Counted from the first letter of the stretch, positions 1 to 9,400 are shown. The stretch is DNA of 64,000 nt from Roseivivax sediminis (GCF_900112685.1 NZ_FOMS01000008.1:62001-126000), one strand, 5' to 3'. Made by a program: numbers and translations. The notes: a model not told the origin generated them from the sequence alone.

Positions 1-417
1 CGCCCCGAAGCGTGCCGGATCCGCGAGCCGCAGCGCGTCGACCTCCGCCGCGACGGCCCCAGCGTCCGGGCTCGGCGCCGGTTCGCGCTGCGCGGCGGCC
101 TCGGGCAACAGACCGACAATCAACGCGGGTTCCGGCAGCCCCTCCGGCACCGGCAGCGCCGCGCGGCCCGCCTCTGGCGTGAAAAGCAGGATGTCGGGCT
201 CGGCCGCCACCGCGGCGGCAACGGGGGCTGGATCGACATGTGGCAGGATGATCAGATCATCCTCCACGACCGCCACCGGCGCGGCCGGATCGACCTGCGG
301 AAAGACGCGGGCCGAGACGAACGCACCCTTGCCGGAACCGCCCTCGGCGAGGGCGGTTCCGGCCCCCAACAGGCCGGCGAGAAAGAGTGGCAGCGCGCGG
401 AACAGCATATCCGGCAT
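1..417 (-). CDS. Exported protein of unknown function, N-terminal part (runs off left edge)
   Basis: An open frame of 139 codons runs without a stop from an ATG at 417 to the window edge, so the C-terminal part is missing. A second in-frame ATG at 408 begins directly at the hydrophobic segment and is an alternative start; neither has a strong ribosome site. The N-terminus looks like a Sec signal peptide (basic residue, hydrophobic core, then Ala-Leu-Ala-Glu, cleavage near residue 23-25). The rest is Ala/Pro/Val-rich and acidic, with no motif I recognise. It is divergent from the ExbB/ExbD operon across a 217-bp spacer, so it may share regulation with that locus. The missing domain may carry its function. 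Confidence 0.6.
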   Translation of the reverse strand, partial: MPDMLFRALPLFLAGLLGAGTALAEGGSGKGAFVSARVFPQVDPAAPVAVVEDDLIILPHVDPAPVAAAVAAEPDILLFTPEAGRAALPVPEGLPEPALIVGLLPEAAAQREPAPSPDAGAVAAEVDALRLADPARFGA

Positions 418-634
418 ATTCGACCGGTTCGCCGTGTCGGGCAAGCGGAAGCCGCACGTCACCCGGAGCCGACGCAGGCGATGGCAAACCGTCCGTCGGA
501 CCGGCCTGCACATCCGCGAAACAACCGATTTCGAGGGTTGGCGAGGTTACGGCAAAGGCCCGTGGTTGACTTGATCGAAGGTTTCCGCACCAATCGTGCA
601 GGATCGCAACGAAACGTGCCGATAGGGGAATGCC

Positions 635-1081
635 ATGGCTCGCACGTCCTTGCTCGGGGGCGCGTTCTTTGCCTGCCTGGCCACCGTCGCCACAGCGCAG
701 GAGACCGAAGACCCAAATGCCTCCGGCCCGTTCGAGCTTGAACTGAACGCGGCCGAGCAGGTGGAGGCCGGGGGGTGCCGGATGACCTACCTCGTGCGCA
801 ACCCCAGCGCCACCGACCTCGCGGAGGTCGCTTACGAGATGGTGATGTTCGACGGCGGCGGGGTCGTCTCACAGATCCTGACGGTGGATTTCGGCGCGCT
901 GGAGGCCGGCCGGACGCGGGTGCGCCGCTTCGTGCTGCCAGATACGCGGTGCGAGGCGATTTCGCGCGTGCTGGTGAATTCGGCATGGACCTGCCGCCGC
1001 GCCGCGGACGGCGAGGACTCTGCCCTCTGCATCGACGATCTGAAGACCCGCAGCCGCGCGCCGATCCCCTTCGGCCTCTGA
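635..1081 (+). CDS. Small exported protein, first gene of the ExbB/ExbD operon
   Basis: 148 codons with AGGGGA just upstream of the ATG. Residues 1-21 form a Sec signal peptide (hydrophobic core, A-T-A before Gln22). The mature part is about 127 residues with four cysteines, the first at Cys48 in a GGC motif, so disulfides in the periplasm are possible. The middle looks beta-rich (alternating hydrophobics around residues 50-95). I do not recognise a family. It ends 36 bp before the ExbB-type gene on the same strand and is probably co-transcribed with it, suggesting a periplasmic accessory of that complex. Function unknown. Confidence 0.8.
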   Translation: MARTSLLGGAFFACLATVATAQETEDPNASGPFELELNAAEQVEAGGCRMTYLVRNPSATDLAEVAYEMVMFDGGGVVSQILTVDFGALEAGRTRVRRFVLPDTRCEAISRVLVNSAWTCRRAADGEDSALCIDDLKTRSRAPIPFGL

Positions 1082-1117
1082 CCCGCGCGCCCTGCCCTGA
1101 CCGACGGAGCCCCGGCC

Positions 1118-1765
1118 ATGTTCTCGGCCATCGCGTTCGACATGCTCGACCCTGTCACGCTGATCGTGTTCGCGGCGCTCGGCGGGCTGTCCTTCATCGC
1201 CGTCACCGTCGCGGTGTTCAAGGCGGTCCAGTTCGCCCGCCTCGGTGTCGGCCAGCGCAAGGCGGCCGAGGCGGTGCTCGACGCCTGGCTCTCGGACCGG
1301 CAGGATGAGGCGCTGCGCCTTGTCGCGCCGCGCCGGTCGGTGCTGGCACGGACCCTGCAGGCGGTGTTCTCGGCTCTGCACGCCCGACCGGACCAGCCCG
1401 CCTTCGCGGAGGAACTCGGCCGCCAGACCGCTTTGGTGGAGCTCGCCGCGATGGAAGAGCGGATGCGCCTTCTGGAAATGGTCGTGCAGGCGGCTCCGAT
1501 GCTGGGCCTTCTCGGCACCGTGGTCGGCATGATCGAGGCGTTCTCGGTCCTATCGGCCGCCGGCGGCGCGGTAGACTCCGCCGCCCTCGCGGGAGGCATC
1601 TGGGTGGCTCTGACCACCACAGCGGCGGGGCTGACTATCGCGCTGGTCACCTATTTTGCGGCAAGCTGGTTCGAGGCACGGATCGACACCGAACGCACGC
1701 TGATCGAGGCGGCGATCTCGGCCGCGATCCACGGCCGGGTCGACGCATCGGCGCGGTTGGGTTGA
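1118..1765 (+). CDS. MotA/TolQ/ExbB family proton channel subunit
   Basis: 215 residues with a GGAG site 8 nt before the ATG. The protein has an N-terminal membrane helix (about residues 12-33), a cytoplasmic loop, and the paired helices typical of ExbB/TolQ: the APMLGLLGTVVGMI signature around residues 126-140 and ALAGGIWVALTTTAAGL around residues 155-171, whose polar Thr residues line the ion path in the family. It should form the inner-membrane channel that passes protons to drive an ExbD/TonB-type partner. The next two genes encode ExbD-type partners and the fourth a TonB-like protein, a complete set. It is too generic in sequence to call tolQ, and the usual tol-pal neighbours are absent. 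Confidence 0.9.
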   Translation: MFSAIAFDMLDPVTLIVFAALGGLSFIAVTVAVFKAVQFARLGVGQRKAAEAVLDAWLSDRQDEALRLVAPRRSVLARTLQAVFSALHARPDQPAFAEELGRQTALVELAAMEERMRLLEMVVQAAPMLGLLGTVVGMIEAFSVLSAAGGAVDSAALAGGIWVALTTTAAGLTIALVTYFAASWFEARIDTERTLIEAAISAAIHGRVDASARLG

Positions 1766-1769
1766 TCGC

Positions 1770-2207
1770 GTGGCCGTGCGGCTCGATCCTCCGGTTCGGG
1801 TGCGGCGCTACCGCTTTGCGCTGACGCCGCTGGCCGACGCGATGTTCCAACTGCTGATCTTCTTCCTGCTGACCGCCAACCTGTCGCCCTTCTCGGCCCT
1901 GACCTTGCAGAGCCTTTCGCAGGCGCCGGAGCGCGCCGGCAGCGGCGGGGACGTCGGGGCGACGCCGCTGGCCACAGCCGGCACGCTTCTCTGGACGCTC
2001 GAGGCCGGGGCGATCGTGGTGCGCGGGCAGCGCTTCGAGCTTTCGGCGCTGACCCGGCTGATCGGCGCGCTCGGCCCGGACCGCGGCGCGGCCCGGATCG
2101 TCGTGATCGTGCGCGACGGCGCCAGCGTGCAGGACCTGGCCACGCTGCTCGCGCGGTTGCGGGCGGCGGGCGTGGGGACGGTCGAGGTCGCGGACGGGGG
2201 GCGCTGA
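1770..2207 (+). CDS. ExbD/TolR family protein (with the canonical Asp)
   Basis: 145 residues from a GTG start 4 nt after the ExbB-type stop. A single N-terminal membrane helix carries the family signature LTPLADAMFQLLIFFLL. Asp23 sits where ExbD and TolR have the essential proton-relay aspartate. The periplasmic part (about residues 45-145) ends in an alternating pattern, ARIVVIVRDGASVQDLATLL, like the TolR/ExbD periplasmic domain. It should assemble inside the ExbB pentamer and couple proton flow to work on a periplasmic partner. It is followed after 1 nt by a second, divergent ExbD-type gene. Confidence 0.88.
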   Translation: MAVRLDPPVRVRRYRFALTPLADAMFQLLIFFLLTANLSPFSALTLQSLSQAPERAGSGGDVGATPLATAGTLLWTLEAGAIVVRGQRFELSALTRLIGALGPDRGAARIVVIVRDGASVQDLATLLARLRAAGVGTVEVADGGR

Positions 2208-2208
2208 G

Positions 2209-2601
2209 ATGCCGTTGCGGCTTCCCCGGCGGGCGCCGATCCGCCCAGACGTGTCGCTGGCCATCGTCAATATCGTGCTGCTGCTGATCCTGTTCTTCCT
2301 GGCGACCGGAACGCTCGGGACGACGCAGCGACCGGGGGTCGCGCCGCCCGTCACCGCCGAACTGCCGGTCGAGACGGCGCTCCGGCCGATCCTGGTGGTG
2401 CCGGGTGACGGCCCGCCCCGACTGGACGGAGAGCCGGTGACCCCCGGTATACTCGGGCCGCGCCTGGCCGGGGCCGAGGTGCTGCACGTGCTGGTCCCGG
2501 GCGAGGCGCCGGCCTCGGACCTGCTGGCGCTGCTGGGTGAACCGGGGCTCGGACATCTGGAGATCCGGCTGTTGACGGTCCGGGGGAGCGACGGTCCATG
2601 A
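2209..2601 (+). CDS. Divergent ExbD/TolR-like protein with Asn in place of the conserved Asp
   Basis: 130 residues, starting 1 nt after the previous stop, so probably translationally coupled. The topology is that of ExbD: a short basic cytoplasmic N-terminus, one membrane helix (VNIVLLLILFFL, residues 20-31) and a periplasmic domain of about 90 residues. Aligned with the helix of the preceding paralogue and with ExbD/TolR, Asn21 occupies the position of the proton-carrying Asp. No other acidic residue is inside the helix; Asp14 lies outside it on the cytoplasmic side. In the family that Asp is required for proton coupling, so this subunit is probably structural or regulatory, perhaps in a heterodimer with the neighbour. 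Confidence 0.82.
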   Translation: MPLRLPRRAPIRPDVSLAIVNIVLLLILFFLATGTLGTTQRPGVAPPVTAELPVETALRPILVVPGDGPPRLDGEPVTPGILGPRLAGAEVLHVLVPGEAPASDLLALLGEPGLGHLEIRLLTVRGSDGP

Positions 2602-3848
2602 GCCTGCTATCTGCCACGCAGGCGGGCGCCGGCACCTGGCTTCTCGCCGGTGCGGTCTCGCTCGCACTGCATGCGGGCGCTCTTGCCGCTCTCGTCCTGC
2701 CGCGAACCGGTGATGGCACCCAGGCGCCCGGCCGCCCGATTGTGCAGAGCATCGTGACGCTGGAGCGCCTCGACAGCAACGTCATCGCCCGTAGCAGTTC
2801 CGGTGTGGCCGCCGAAGGAGACGCGCCGGACCCGGCCCCGCCGCAGGACCGCGACCCTGCTCCGCCCGCCGCGCCGGACACAGCCGCCGTGCTTCCGGCG
2901 CCTCCGGCAAGGCTGTCCCCCAATAATACGCCGGCGGCCGCGACGACGCGGCCGCTCCCGCCCCTGTCCGGGCCGGGGCCGATCGCCCGGCGCTCGGGGG
3001 CGACGGCGCCCGATCCCGCGTCCCGGGCCTTGCCGCAGCGCGCGGAGGATGCACCGCCATCCACCCGCGATGACGGCACGGACCGGGCCGCGGAAATGCA
3101 GGCGTCTCCGACTCCGCAGCGCGACGCCCCGGACCGCCTTGCCCTGGTCCCGACGCCGGCGCCCCGGGCACCGCCCGACAGGCCGGAGCCCCCCGCGGAG
3201 GGGCGGCGCAGCATCGCTGCCGGCGGAGCGCCTTCCCCGCAGGATCTAGCGCTCGGCGACCTTCTCAAGCGGATCCGGGCCACCCCCGCCGATCCCTGCC
3301 TCGTGGCGCTGCCGCGCCGCGACGGGGCGGAACGGACAGCACTGGCGCTGATCGCCGCGGGCCAGCGGGCGATGGCGGACTTCTCCGCACGCCTCCTGAC
3401 CCCGGCCGACGCGGATATGAAGCAGAACCGCACCCTGGTCGATCGGCGTCAATGCGCCGCGCTGGAATACCTCCGCAGCGCGTTGGACTATCCCGCACTG
3501 CGCCTCGGCCTTGCGCTCGACCGCGCCATCGTGCCGAGCGGCGGGCGCCTCACCGGGCGCATCCGGGGGCTCGGAGATCGGGCACTCACACTCCTGCTGG
3601 TGGACACCAACGGCGTGGTGCACGACCTGGCCCGCTTTACCGCGCGGCGCGGCGACATTGCGGAATTCGACGTGCCGCTGACCCGGACGGGGCCACGCCG
3701 GGACACCGAGCACCTGTTGCTCGCCCTGGCCACCGAGGCGCCGCCCGAGGCGCTTCTGGACCGGGCAGGGCAGCGGGCGGAAGAGGTTTTCGCCGGCTCC
3801 GGCTCGCGCGGCGCACGACTCGCCTCCGCGACATTCTCGGTGCGCTAG
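2598..3848 (+). CDS. TonB-like transducer with a C-terminal module shared with the adjacent Ser/Thr kinase
   Basis: 416 residues; the ATG overlaps the previous stop by 4 bp. The cytoplasmic N-terminus is short, a membrane helix spans about residues 14-34, and residues 40-215 form a Pro/Ala-rich linker like that of TonB. The C-terminal domain (about 216-405) is not the usual TonB domain. It matches the periplasmic end of the kinase encoded opposite: Cys234 and Cys286 (QCAALE) have the same 52-residue spacing as kinase Cys407 and Cys459, followed by GGRLTGRIRGLGDRAL and LLLALATEAP. The pattern is reminiscent of DUF4384-type domains, which is inference. The likely role is to carry energy or a signal from the ExbB/ExbD complex into the periplasm. 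Its stop codon overlaps that of the convergent kinase gene in the tetranucleotide CTAG. Confidence 0.82.
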   Translation: MSLLSATQAGAGTWLLAGAVSLALHAGALAALVLPRTGDGTQAPGRPIVQSIVTLERLDSNVIARSSSGVAAEGDAPDPAPPQDRDPAPPAAPDTAAVLPAPPARLSPNNTPAAATTRPLPPLSGPGPIARRSGATAPDPASRALPQRAEDAPPSTRDDGTDRAAEMQASPTPQRDAPDRLALVPTPAPRAPPDRPEPPAEGRRSIAAGGAPSPQDLALGDLLKRIRATPADPCLVALPRRDGAERTALALIAAGQRAMADFSARLLTPADADMKQNRTLVDRRQCAALEYLRSALDYPALRLGLALDRAIVPSGGRLTGRIRGLGDRALTLLLVDTNGVVHDLARFTARRGDIAEFDVPLTRTGPRRDTEHLLLALATEAPPEALLDRAGQRAEEVFAGSGSRGARLASATFSVR

Positions 3849-5638
3849 GTGCCTGGGGTCAGCAACACGTGGCCCAGCGTAGCTGACGCGGCCTCGTCGC
3901 CGATCTCCGCTCGGATGCGGGGCAGCAACTCCGCGGCCCGTGCCCCGTCGGGCGCGGCGGCGGCGGTGGCCAGCGGCGCCTCGGTCGCCACCGCCAGCAG
4001 CAATTGCGGCGCCGGCCCGGCTCCGTCCCCGAGCGTCAGCCCGATCGAGAAAGCCTGCCCCTCCGCCGCCGGCTCCAACCGGTCGGTGAGTGTGTAGACC
4101 CCACCCCCGGCGCTCACCAGCGCAAGCCAGAGCGCGCGCTCCCCGAGCTCTTCGATCTGTCCGCTGAGGGTGCCGCCGGTCTCCAGACGCTCCGAACCAA
4201 GGGCCATTCGCAGCGGCTGCGCCCCTCGCCCACGCAGCGCCCCGACGAACTCGAGCGCGGCGCATTGCGGCGCCGTGACGGTTCGCGACAGGATACCGGG
4301 CCGCGCGCCGAAGGCTTCCTCGTAGGCCGCGGGCAGTCCGGGAAAACGTGCGCCGGTCTCGGAATAGCCGGCGATCATGCCCGCCCTCGGCCCGCTCGCG
4401 ACGCGCGCCACGAGCGTGCAGGGGCCGCCGTCGAAGGCGGCCAGGAACCCGTCGCGGGTGGAGACGTCAGGCCCCGCCGCTTCCGGCGCTGGCGCGGGAG
4501 GCGCCGGCGCCTGCGGGCGCTGCGCCCAGAACCCGATGCCGAGCCCGATAAGCGCCAAAAGCGCCGCCGATAGCAGCAGCCCGCGCCCGCCGCGCCCCAC
4601 GAACTCGTCCCTCGAAGCGTCAGCCCCGGCCGGTGCGGGCGGCACGATCCTGGACGGTGCCGAAGGCCGCGGCGTGGCGACGGGGTCTTCGGCCGGTTCG
4701 CTCAAGAGGCGGCGCACCGCCTGCATGCCGGACGGCCGGTCCCCCGGATCGGGCGCCAGCAACTTTGCCAAGACCGGCCGCATCGCTTCGGGCAGATGCG
4801 ACAGATCGGGTACGGTGCGCCGCGCGGCCACCGCTTCCACCACGGTGCCGCCCATCTCGAGCGGCCGGCCTGCGAGGGCCGCGGCGATCAGCAGGCCGAG
4901 CCCGTAGATATCCGTCCACGGCCCGATCGCGCCGTCGAAATGCCCCAGCTGCTCGGGCGCGACGAAACGGAACTTGCCGGCGAACTGTCCATGCATCGTG
5001 CCCTCGGTCATGGCCGATTTGGCGATGCCGAAATCGATCAGTACGGCGTCGGCGACACGGCCGCCGGGCAGCATCACGTTGTCCGGCGACAGGTCCCGGT
5101 GGACGATGCCGCGGGCATGCGCCTCTGCCAGCCCGCGGGCCAGCCGGCGCAGCAATTGCCGCGCGTCCGGCTCGGCGATCGCGCCATGACTCAGGAGGTG
5201 ATCCGACAGCGTGGTGCCGTCGATGTATTCCATCACCAGGAAGAACCGGTCGAGCGCGGTGTCGTGGACGTAGTTGTAATACCGCACGATGGCCGCGTCC
5301 TGCAGCTGGCGCAGTGTCCGGGCCTCGCGCTTGAAGAGAAGCTCCGCGGCCTCGTCCTCGGCCAGCGCGGGCAGGATGGCCTTGATCGCCACCGCCTCGC
5401 CGGTGCCGATCTCGATGCCGCGATAGACCTCGCCCATGCCGCCGGCCTTGAGCACGGCGGTCACCTCGTAATTATTGTTGATGAGAGTTCCGAGCGGCAC
5501 CGCCCCGGCGCTCTCCTGCCCGGTGCGGCCGGTGCCCTTCGGCACCGCACGGTCGGAAAGCGGAACGACGCGCGTCGCCTCGTCGTCCTCGTTCATCCGC
5601 GTCGGCTCGTCCTCGCGGTCGCGGCGTCGGGGGGTCAC
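3845..5638 (-). CDS. Transmembrane Ser/Thr protein kinase with periplasmic sensor-like module
   Basis: 597 residues. A PknB-type kinase domain spans about residues 55-315: glycine loop LKAGGMGEVYRG, ATP Lys86 (AVAIK), catalytic HRD at 180-182, Asn187 and DFG at 202-204. The catalytic loop reads HRDLSPDN, with Ser where most Hanks kinases have Lys. A Pro-rich juxtamembrane segment, one membrane helix (about 352-372) and an extracytoplasmic domain (about 395-597) follow. That domain, with Cys407 and Cys459 and the GGTLSGQIEELGERAL motif, is homologous to the C-terminus of the TonB-like protein encoded opposite. The GTG start overlaps the phosphatase stop (GTGA); an ATG at codon 15 is an alternative. 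The kinase and PP2C genes form one operon, a typical reversible phosphorylation pair. Confidence 0.92.
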   Translation of the reverse strand: MTPRRRDREDEPTRMNEDDEATRVVPLSDRAVPKGTGRTGQESAGAVPLGTLINNNYEVTAVLKAGGMGEVYRGIEIGTGEAVAIKAILPALAEDEAAELLFKREARTLRQLQDAAIVRYYNYVHDTALDRFFLVMEYIDGTTLSDHLLSHGAIAEPDARQLLRRLARGLAEAHARGIVHRDLSPDNVMLPGGRVADAVLIDFGIAKSAMTEGTMHGQFAGKFRFVAPEQLGHFDGAIGPWTDIYGLGLLIAAALAGRPLEMGGTVVEAVAARRTVPDLSHLPEAMRPVLAKLLAPDPGDRPSGMQAVRRLLSEPAEDPVATPRPSAPSRIVPPAPAGADASRDEFVGRGGRGLLLSAALLALIGLGIGFWAQRPQAPAPPAPAPEAAGPDVSTRDGFLAAFDGGPCTLVARVASGPRAGMIAGYSETGARFPGLPAAYEEAFGARPGILSRTVTAPQCAALEFVGALRGRGAQPLRMALGSERLETGGTLSGQIEELGERALWLALVSAGGGVYTLTDRLEPAAEGQAFSIGLTLGDGAGPAPQLLLAVATEAPLATAAAAPDGARAAELLPRIRAEIGDEAASATLGHVLLTPGT

Positions 5639-6414
5639 GGAAAGAGGTCCTTCGTCATCGGAGGATGTGGCGTGCCCGGCATCCGGCCGACGCAGCGCGT
5701 GACCACCACCGTCACGTTATCGCGCGCTCCACGCTCAAGCGTGTCGGCGATCAGCGCCTCGCAAATCGCCTGCACCGCTATGGGCCGGGCCAGGTGCCAG
5801 GCGATTTCGCTGTCGTCGAGATGTTCGGTAAGCCCGTCCGAGCACAGCAGGAACACGTCGCCGACCGCGATCTCGCCCTCCATCCGGTCGCAATCGGGCG
5901 TCTCGGTCACGCCGATGGCGCGGGTGATTATGTTACGGCCGGGCCAGGCGCGGGCCTCCTCCTCAGTGATCGTGCCGGTGTCGATGAGTTCGCGCGCCTC
6001 GGTGTGATCGCGCGTCAGCGGCCTGAGCGCGGAGCCGCGCAGCCGGTAGGCCCGGCTGTCGCCGGCCCACAGGCAGGTGAATTCCGGGCCGTGGACCAGG
6101 AGCGCGACGATGGTCGAGCCGATGACGCCGCAGCTCAGCCTGTCGGACTGGTCCAGGATACGCGTATTCGCGCGGGCCAGCCTCTCCAGCACACGGGCCC
6201 GCAGATCGGCCATGCCAGCCGGGCGGCCGATGGAGGCCAGCTCCCGCACGATGGCCTGGCTGGCGAAATCGCCTGCGGCGTGCCCGCCCATGCCGTCCGC
6301 GACCGCCCAGAACCCGCTTTCCGGGCTCGACAGGAAACCGTCCTCGTTCACCGACCGGCAGCGGCCCACATCCGAAGCCTGCCCGGTCTCGAACCGGAAC
6401 ATTGGGGTCAGCAT
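5635..6414 (-). CDS. PP2C-family Ser/Thr protein phosphatase
   Basis: 259 residues, a complete minimal PP2C domain as in bacterial Stp/PppA proteins. Metal-binding and core motifs appear in order: CRSVNEDGF (about 19-27), VADGMGGHAAGD (about 38-49), GSTIVALL (about 98-105), WAGDSRAYRLR, LTRDHTE, LLCSDGLTEHL and ARDNVTVVV. It should remove phosphate from Ser/Thr residues, most simply reversing the kinase encoded immediately downstream, whose start overlaps its stop. AAAGG lies 7 nt upstream of the ATG; Met5 is an alternative start. There is no membrane segment, so it is cytoplasmic. Its gene lies between the kinase and the giant autotransporter, all on the minus strand. Confidence 0.95.
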   Translation of the reverse strand: MLTPMFRFETGQASDVGRCRSVNEDGFLSSPESGFWAVADGMGGHAAGDFASQAIVRELASIGRPAGMADLRARVLERLARANTRILDQSDRLSCGVIGSTIVALLVHGPEFTCLWAGDSRAYRLRGSALRPLTRDHTEARELIDTGTITEEEARAWPGRNIITRAIGVTETPDCDRMEGEIAVGDVFLLCSDGLTEHLDDSEIAWHLARPIAVQAICEALIADTLERGARDNVTVVVTRCVGRMPGTPHPPMTKDLFP

Positions 6415-6496
6415 GTCCGTGCCTTTGCCGATCGTCGGGCCCGCCTTGGGCGGAGAGTGCGGGCCGGGGGTAGCGCAGTCAAGCGCCGTGCTGTCC

Positions 6497-9400
6497 CTAG
6501 AATTGCAGACGCATCTGCGCCGTCACGCCCCAGCTATCGAGAGACTCGCTGAACCGGGTATCCAGCCGGACCGACCCGTTGAACTGGCTGGCCGGCAGCG
6601 CGGAGCCGTCGGACAGCAGCCGGGTGTAGTTCAGCCCCAGGCTCACCTCGCCGTAATCGCCGAGGCTCCCGGATGTCGAGGAAAGCGGATCGCCCACCTT
6701 GTCGCCGTCCTTGTCGACGCGGAAGTAGTTCGCCTCCACCCCGTCAGAGAAGTCGCGGTAATAGGTGCCGGTGGCGAAGAGGTTGAGCGCGCTCTGGCCG
6801 TCCGGCAGCACGCGGGTATGCGACACGGTGGCGCCGAGGAAGCCGACCTTCGTCGTGAAATCCTCGAATTCCAGCACCGCGTCGTCGGTCCCCAGATCGC
6901 CGAGCACATCGGCGTCTTCGAGGTTCGAGAAGGCCAGCGAGTCGGTGCTCACCCGCGAGATCGAGAACCCCGCCGTCGGCACGAGGCTGAGCCCGCCCAC
7001 CCCCTTCATCGGCACCGCGTAGCTGACCGAGCCGGAGAGTGTATTGGCGCGGCTCTCGTAGTCCTGATCGTCGACGCCGAGTCCGGTCCCGGGCGCGGTC
7101 GGGTCGTTCTCCAGGCTGAAGCGGGTCAGCTCGTGGCGGTATTGCAGGTCCCCGGCCAGGCCTTCTCGCGTCGCAGCGAGGTAGACACCGCCATAGGTCT
7201 GGGTGAAATCGGTCTCGTTGACGCTGGTCACCCGGCCGGTATCGAGCCGCCCGGTCAGCGGATCGAAGGCGAAGACCGGCTGTTCGGTGCGCCCCTGATT
7301 GACGCCGAGAAGCCCGCCGAAGGTCAGGTTCCAGCCGTTGAAGCGCCCATCGAAGCAGCTGAAGTCGCCGCCCACCTGCAGTCCGCCATAGCTGGCCTCG
7401 ATCTCGCTGTCGAACGCGCCGAGCTCGGTGCTGCTGGTGCCCTCGGCCTCCGCCCGTCCACCGGTCGCCCGCGCCCAGGACCCGTGGCCGCACGGATCCG
7501 CAGCGTCGCCGGCCAATCCCGCGACGAAGGGGCTGGACGGTCGGTTGATCACCGAGCCGATCAACGACTGGGTCAGCGCGATGCCGCTGGCCAAGCCGCC
7601 GACTGCGGGGTTGGCACCGGCCTCGAGTTCCACCGCCTGCGAGTCCGGATCGTTCCGAACGCTGTAGAGGACAGCCGTGCTCGTGGGCAGGCCGCGGGTT
7701 TCGAAGCTGAGCGAGTAATCGGCGACCCCGGCATAGTCGATCAGCGCGACCGGCTCACCGAAGAGGCTCACGTCGGGGCTCACCGGCGCGAATTCCAGCA
7801 CCACCTCGCCCGCAAGCGACGCGCCCCGGACCTCGATCCGGTCGGCCACGGCGTTGGCATCCGACGGGCCCGACAGGTCGACATCGTAGACAATGGTGCC
7901 GTTCAGCTCCGCGTTGCCGTCGATCCGCAGCACGTCGGCGGTGAAGGGCGCACCGATGTCCAGCGCGCTGCCCGGTGTCGCGCCGAGCCGCAGGACCGAT
8001 CCCGAGGTGCTGGTAAGGCCGCCCGTCGAGACCTCGCCGAAACTCAGCACCGTGCCCGAGTTGCGCAGCAGATCGCCCGCGCGCGCCCCGTCACGCAGGA
8101 TCGCGCGGCCGACATTGCGGATCTCGCCCGTCGCCGTCGCCCCGTCCTGCAGGCGCAACTCTCCACGGTTGAGCAAGGTGCCGCCGCCGAGCGTGCTGCC
8201 TGTGCGGACAACCACCGTCCCGTCGTTCTCGGCCGCGACGAAGTCGAGCCGTCCCTCGGTGACGATCTGCCCGGCATTGGCCAGCGTGCCGCCGACCGAG
8301 GCACCGGGCCCCGGCCGCACTGTCAGTACCGCGCCCTCGGCGTTGACCAGATCACCGCCCACCTCGCCGGTCAGGCTCAGCAGGTCGAGATTGGCGAAGT
8401 CGCCCGAGACAAGGCCGCCAAGCGTCGCCGCACTGCGGTTCTCCACCCTCCCCTCGACGGAGCCGTCGATCCGCGCGGTGCCCTCGTTCAGAAGATCCAT
8501 GCCCAGCGTGCCGTCCGGCGCGATGCGCAGCACTCCGCCCGCGCGATTGGCCAGCGCCGCATCCTCGGCCGCGAGCGTCGCGCCGGCCTCGACGGTGGCA
8601 TCGCCGGCGTTCAGCACCGGCGCGCCGGCATCGAGTGTTACGTCCCCGGCGACCCGGAGCGTGCCGCCGGCCGCCTGGGTGAGCGCGTCGAGTCCCGTCG
8701 TCATGTCCGTGAAGGTCAGCAGCGCCGCGCCGCCGGTCTCGACCGTGCCGTCGACGACACCCGACAGCACTGCCTCGGCAACGCCGGCCTCGGCGCTGCC
8801 GACATTGCTGAGATTCCCGCCGATAGTGCCGGTGGAGGTCAGCCTCCCCCCGCCGGCATTGCCGACGCCGCCCCGTATCGTGCCGGTATTCGCGAAGCTG
8901 CCGGAATTGCCGAGCGCCGCCAACGTGCCGGCGCTCGCCCCGGTGCCGGAATTGATCACCGCCCCGGCGGTGCCATCCACGGCGATGGTCAGCCTTCCGA
9001 TATTGGTCACCTCCGCCAGCGTGCCGGAGGAGACCAGCGTGCCATCCTCACCCACCGTGGTTGCGCCGCTCACCCTGCCGCCATTGGTCACGGTTCCACC
9101 GGCCACATCCAGCGTCCCGGTCACGATGCCGGTCGTCTCGAAACGGCCCGCACTCTGCGTCAGGGCGGCAAGGGTCCCCGTGTTTCGTCCCGTGCCGGTG
9201 TTCGCGACCGTGCCGGTGATCGTGCCCGCGTTGTCGAGTGCGCCCTCGTTGTCGAGCCCCGATGCGATGGTGCCGGTCGACGTCACCGTCCCGTCGGTCC
9301 GGTTGACGAGCGTGGCCGACCGCACGTCGATGGTGCCGGCATTGACGACCGTGCCGAAGGCGCCGTTTTCGAATTCCGCCACGCGGAGAGTTCCGCCCGC

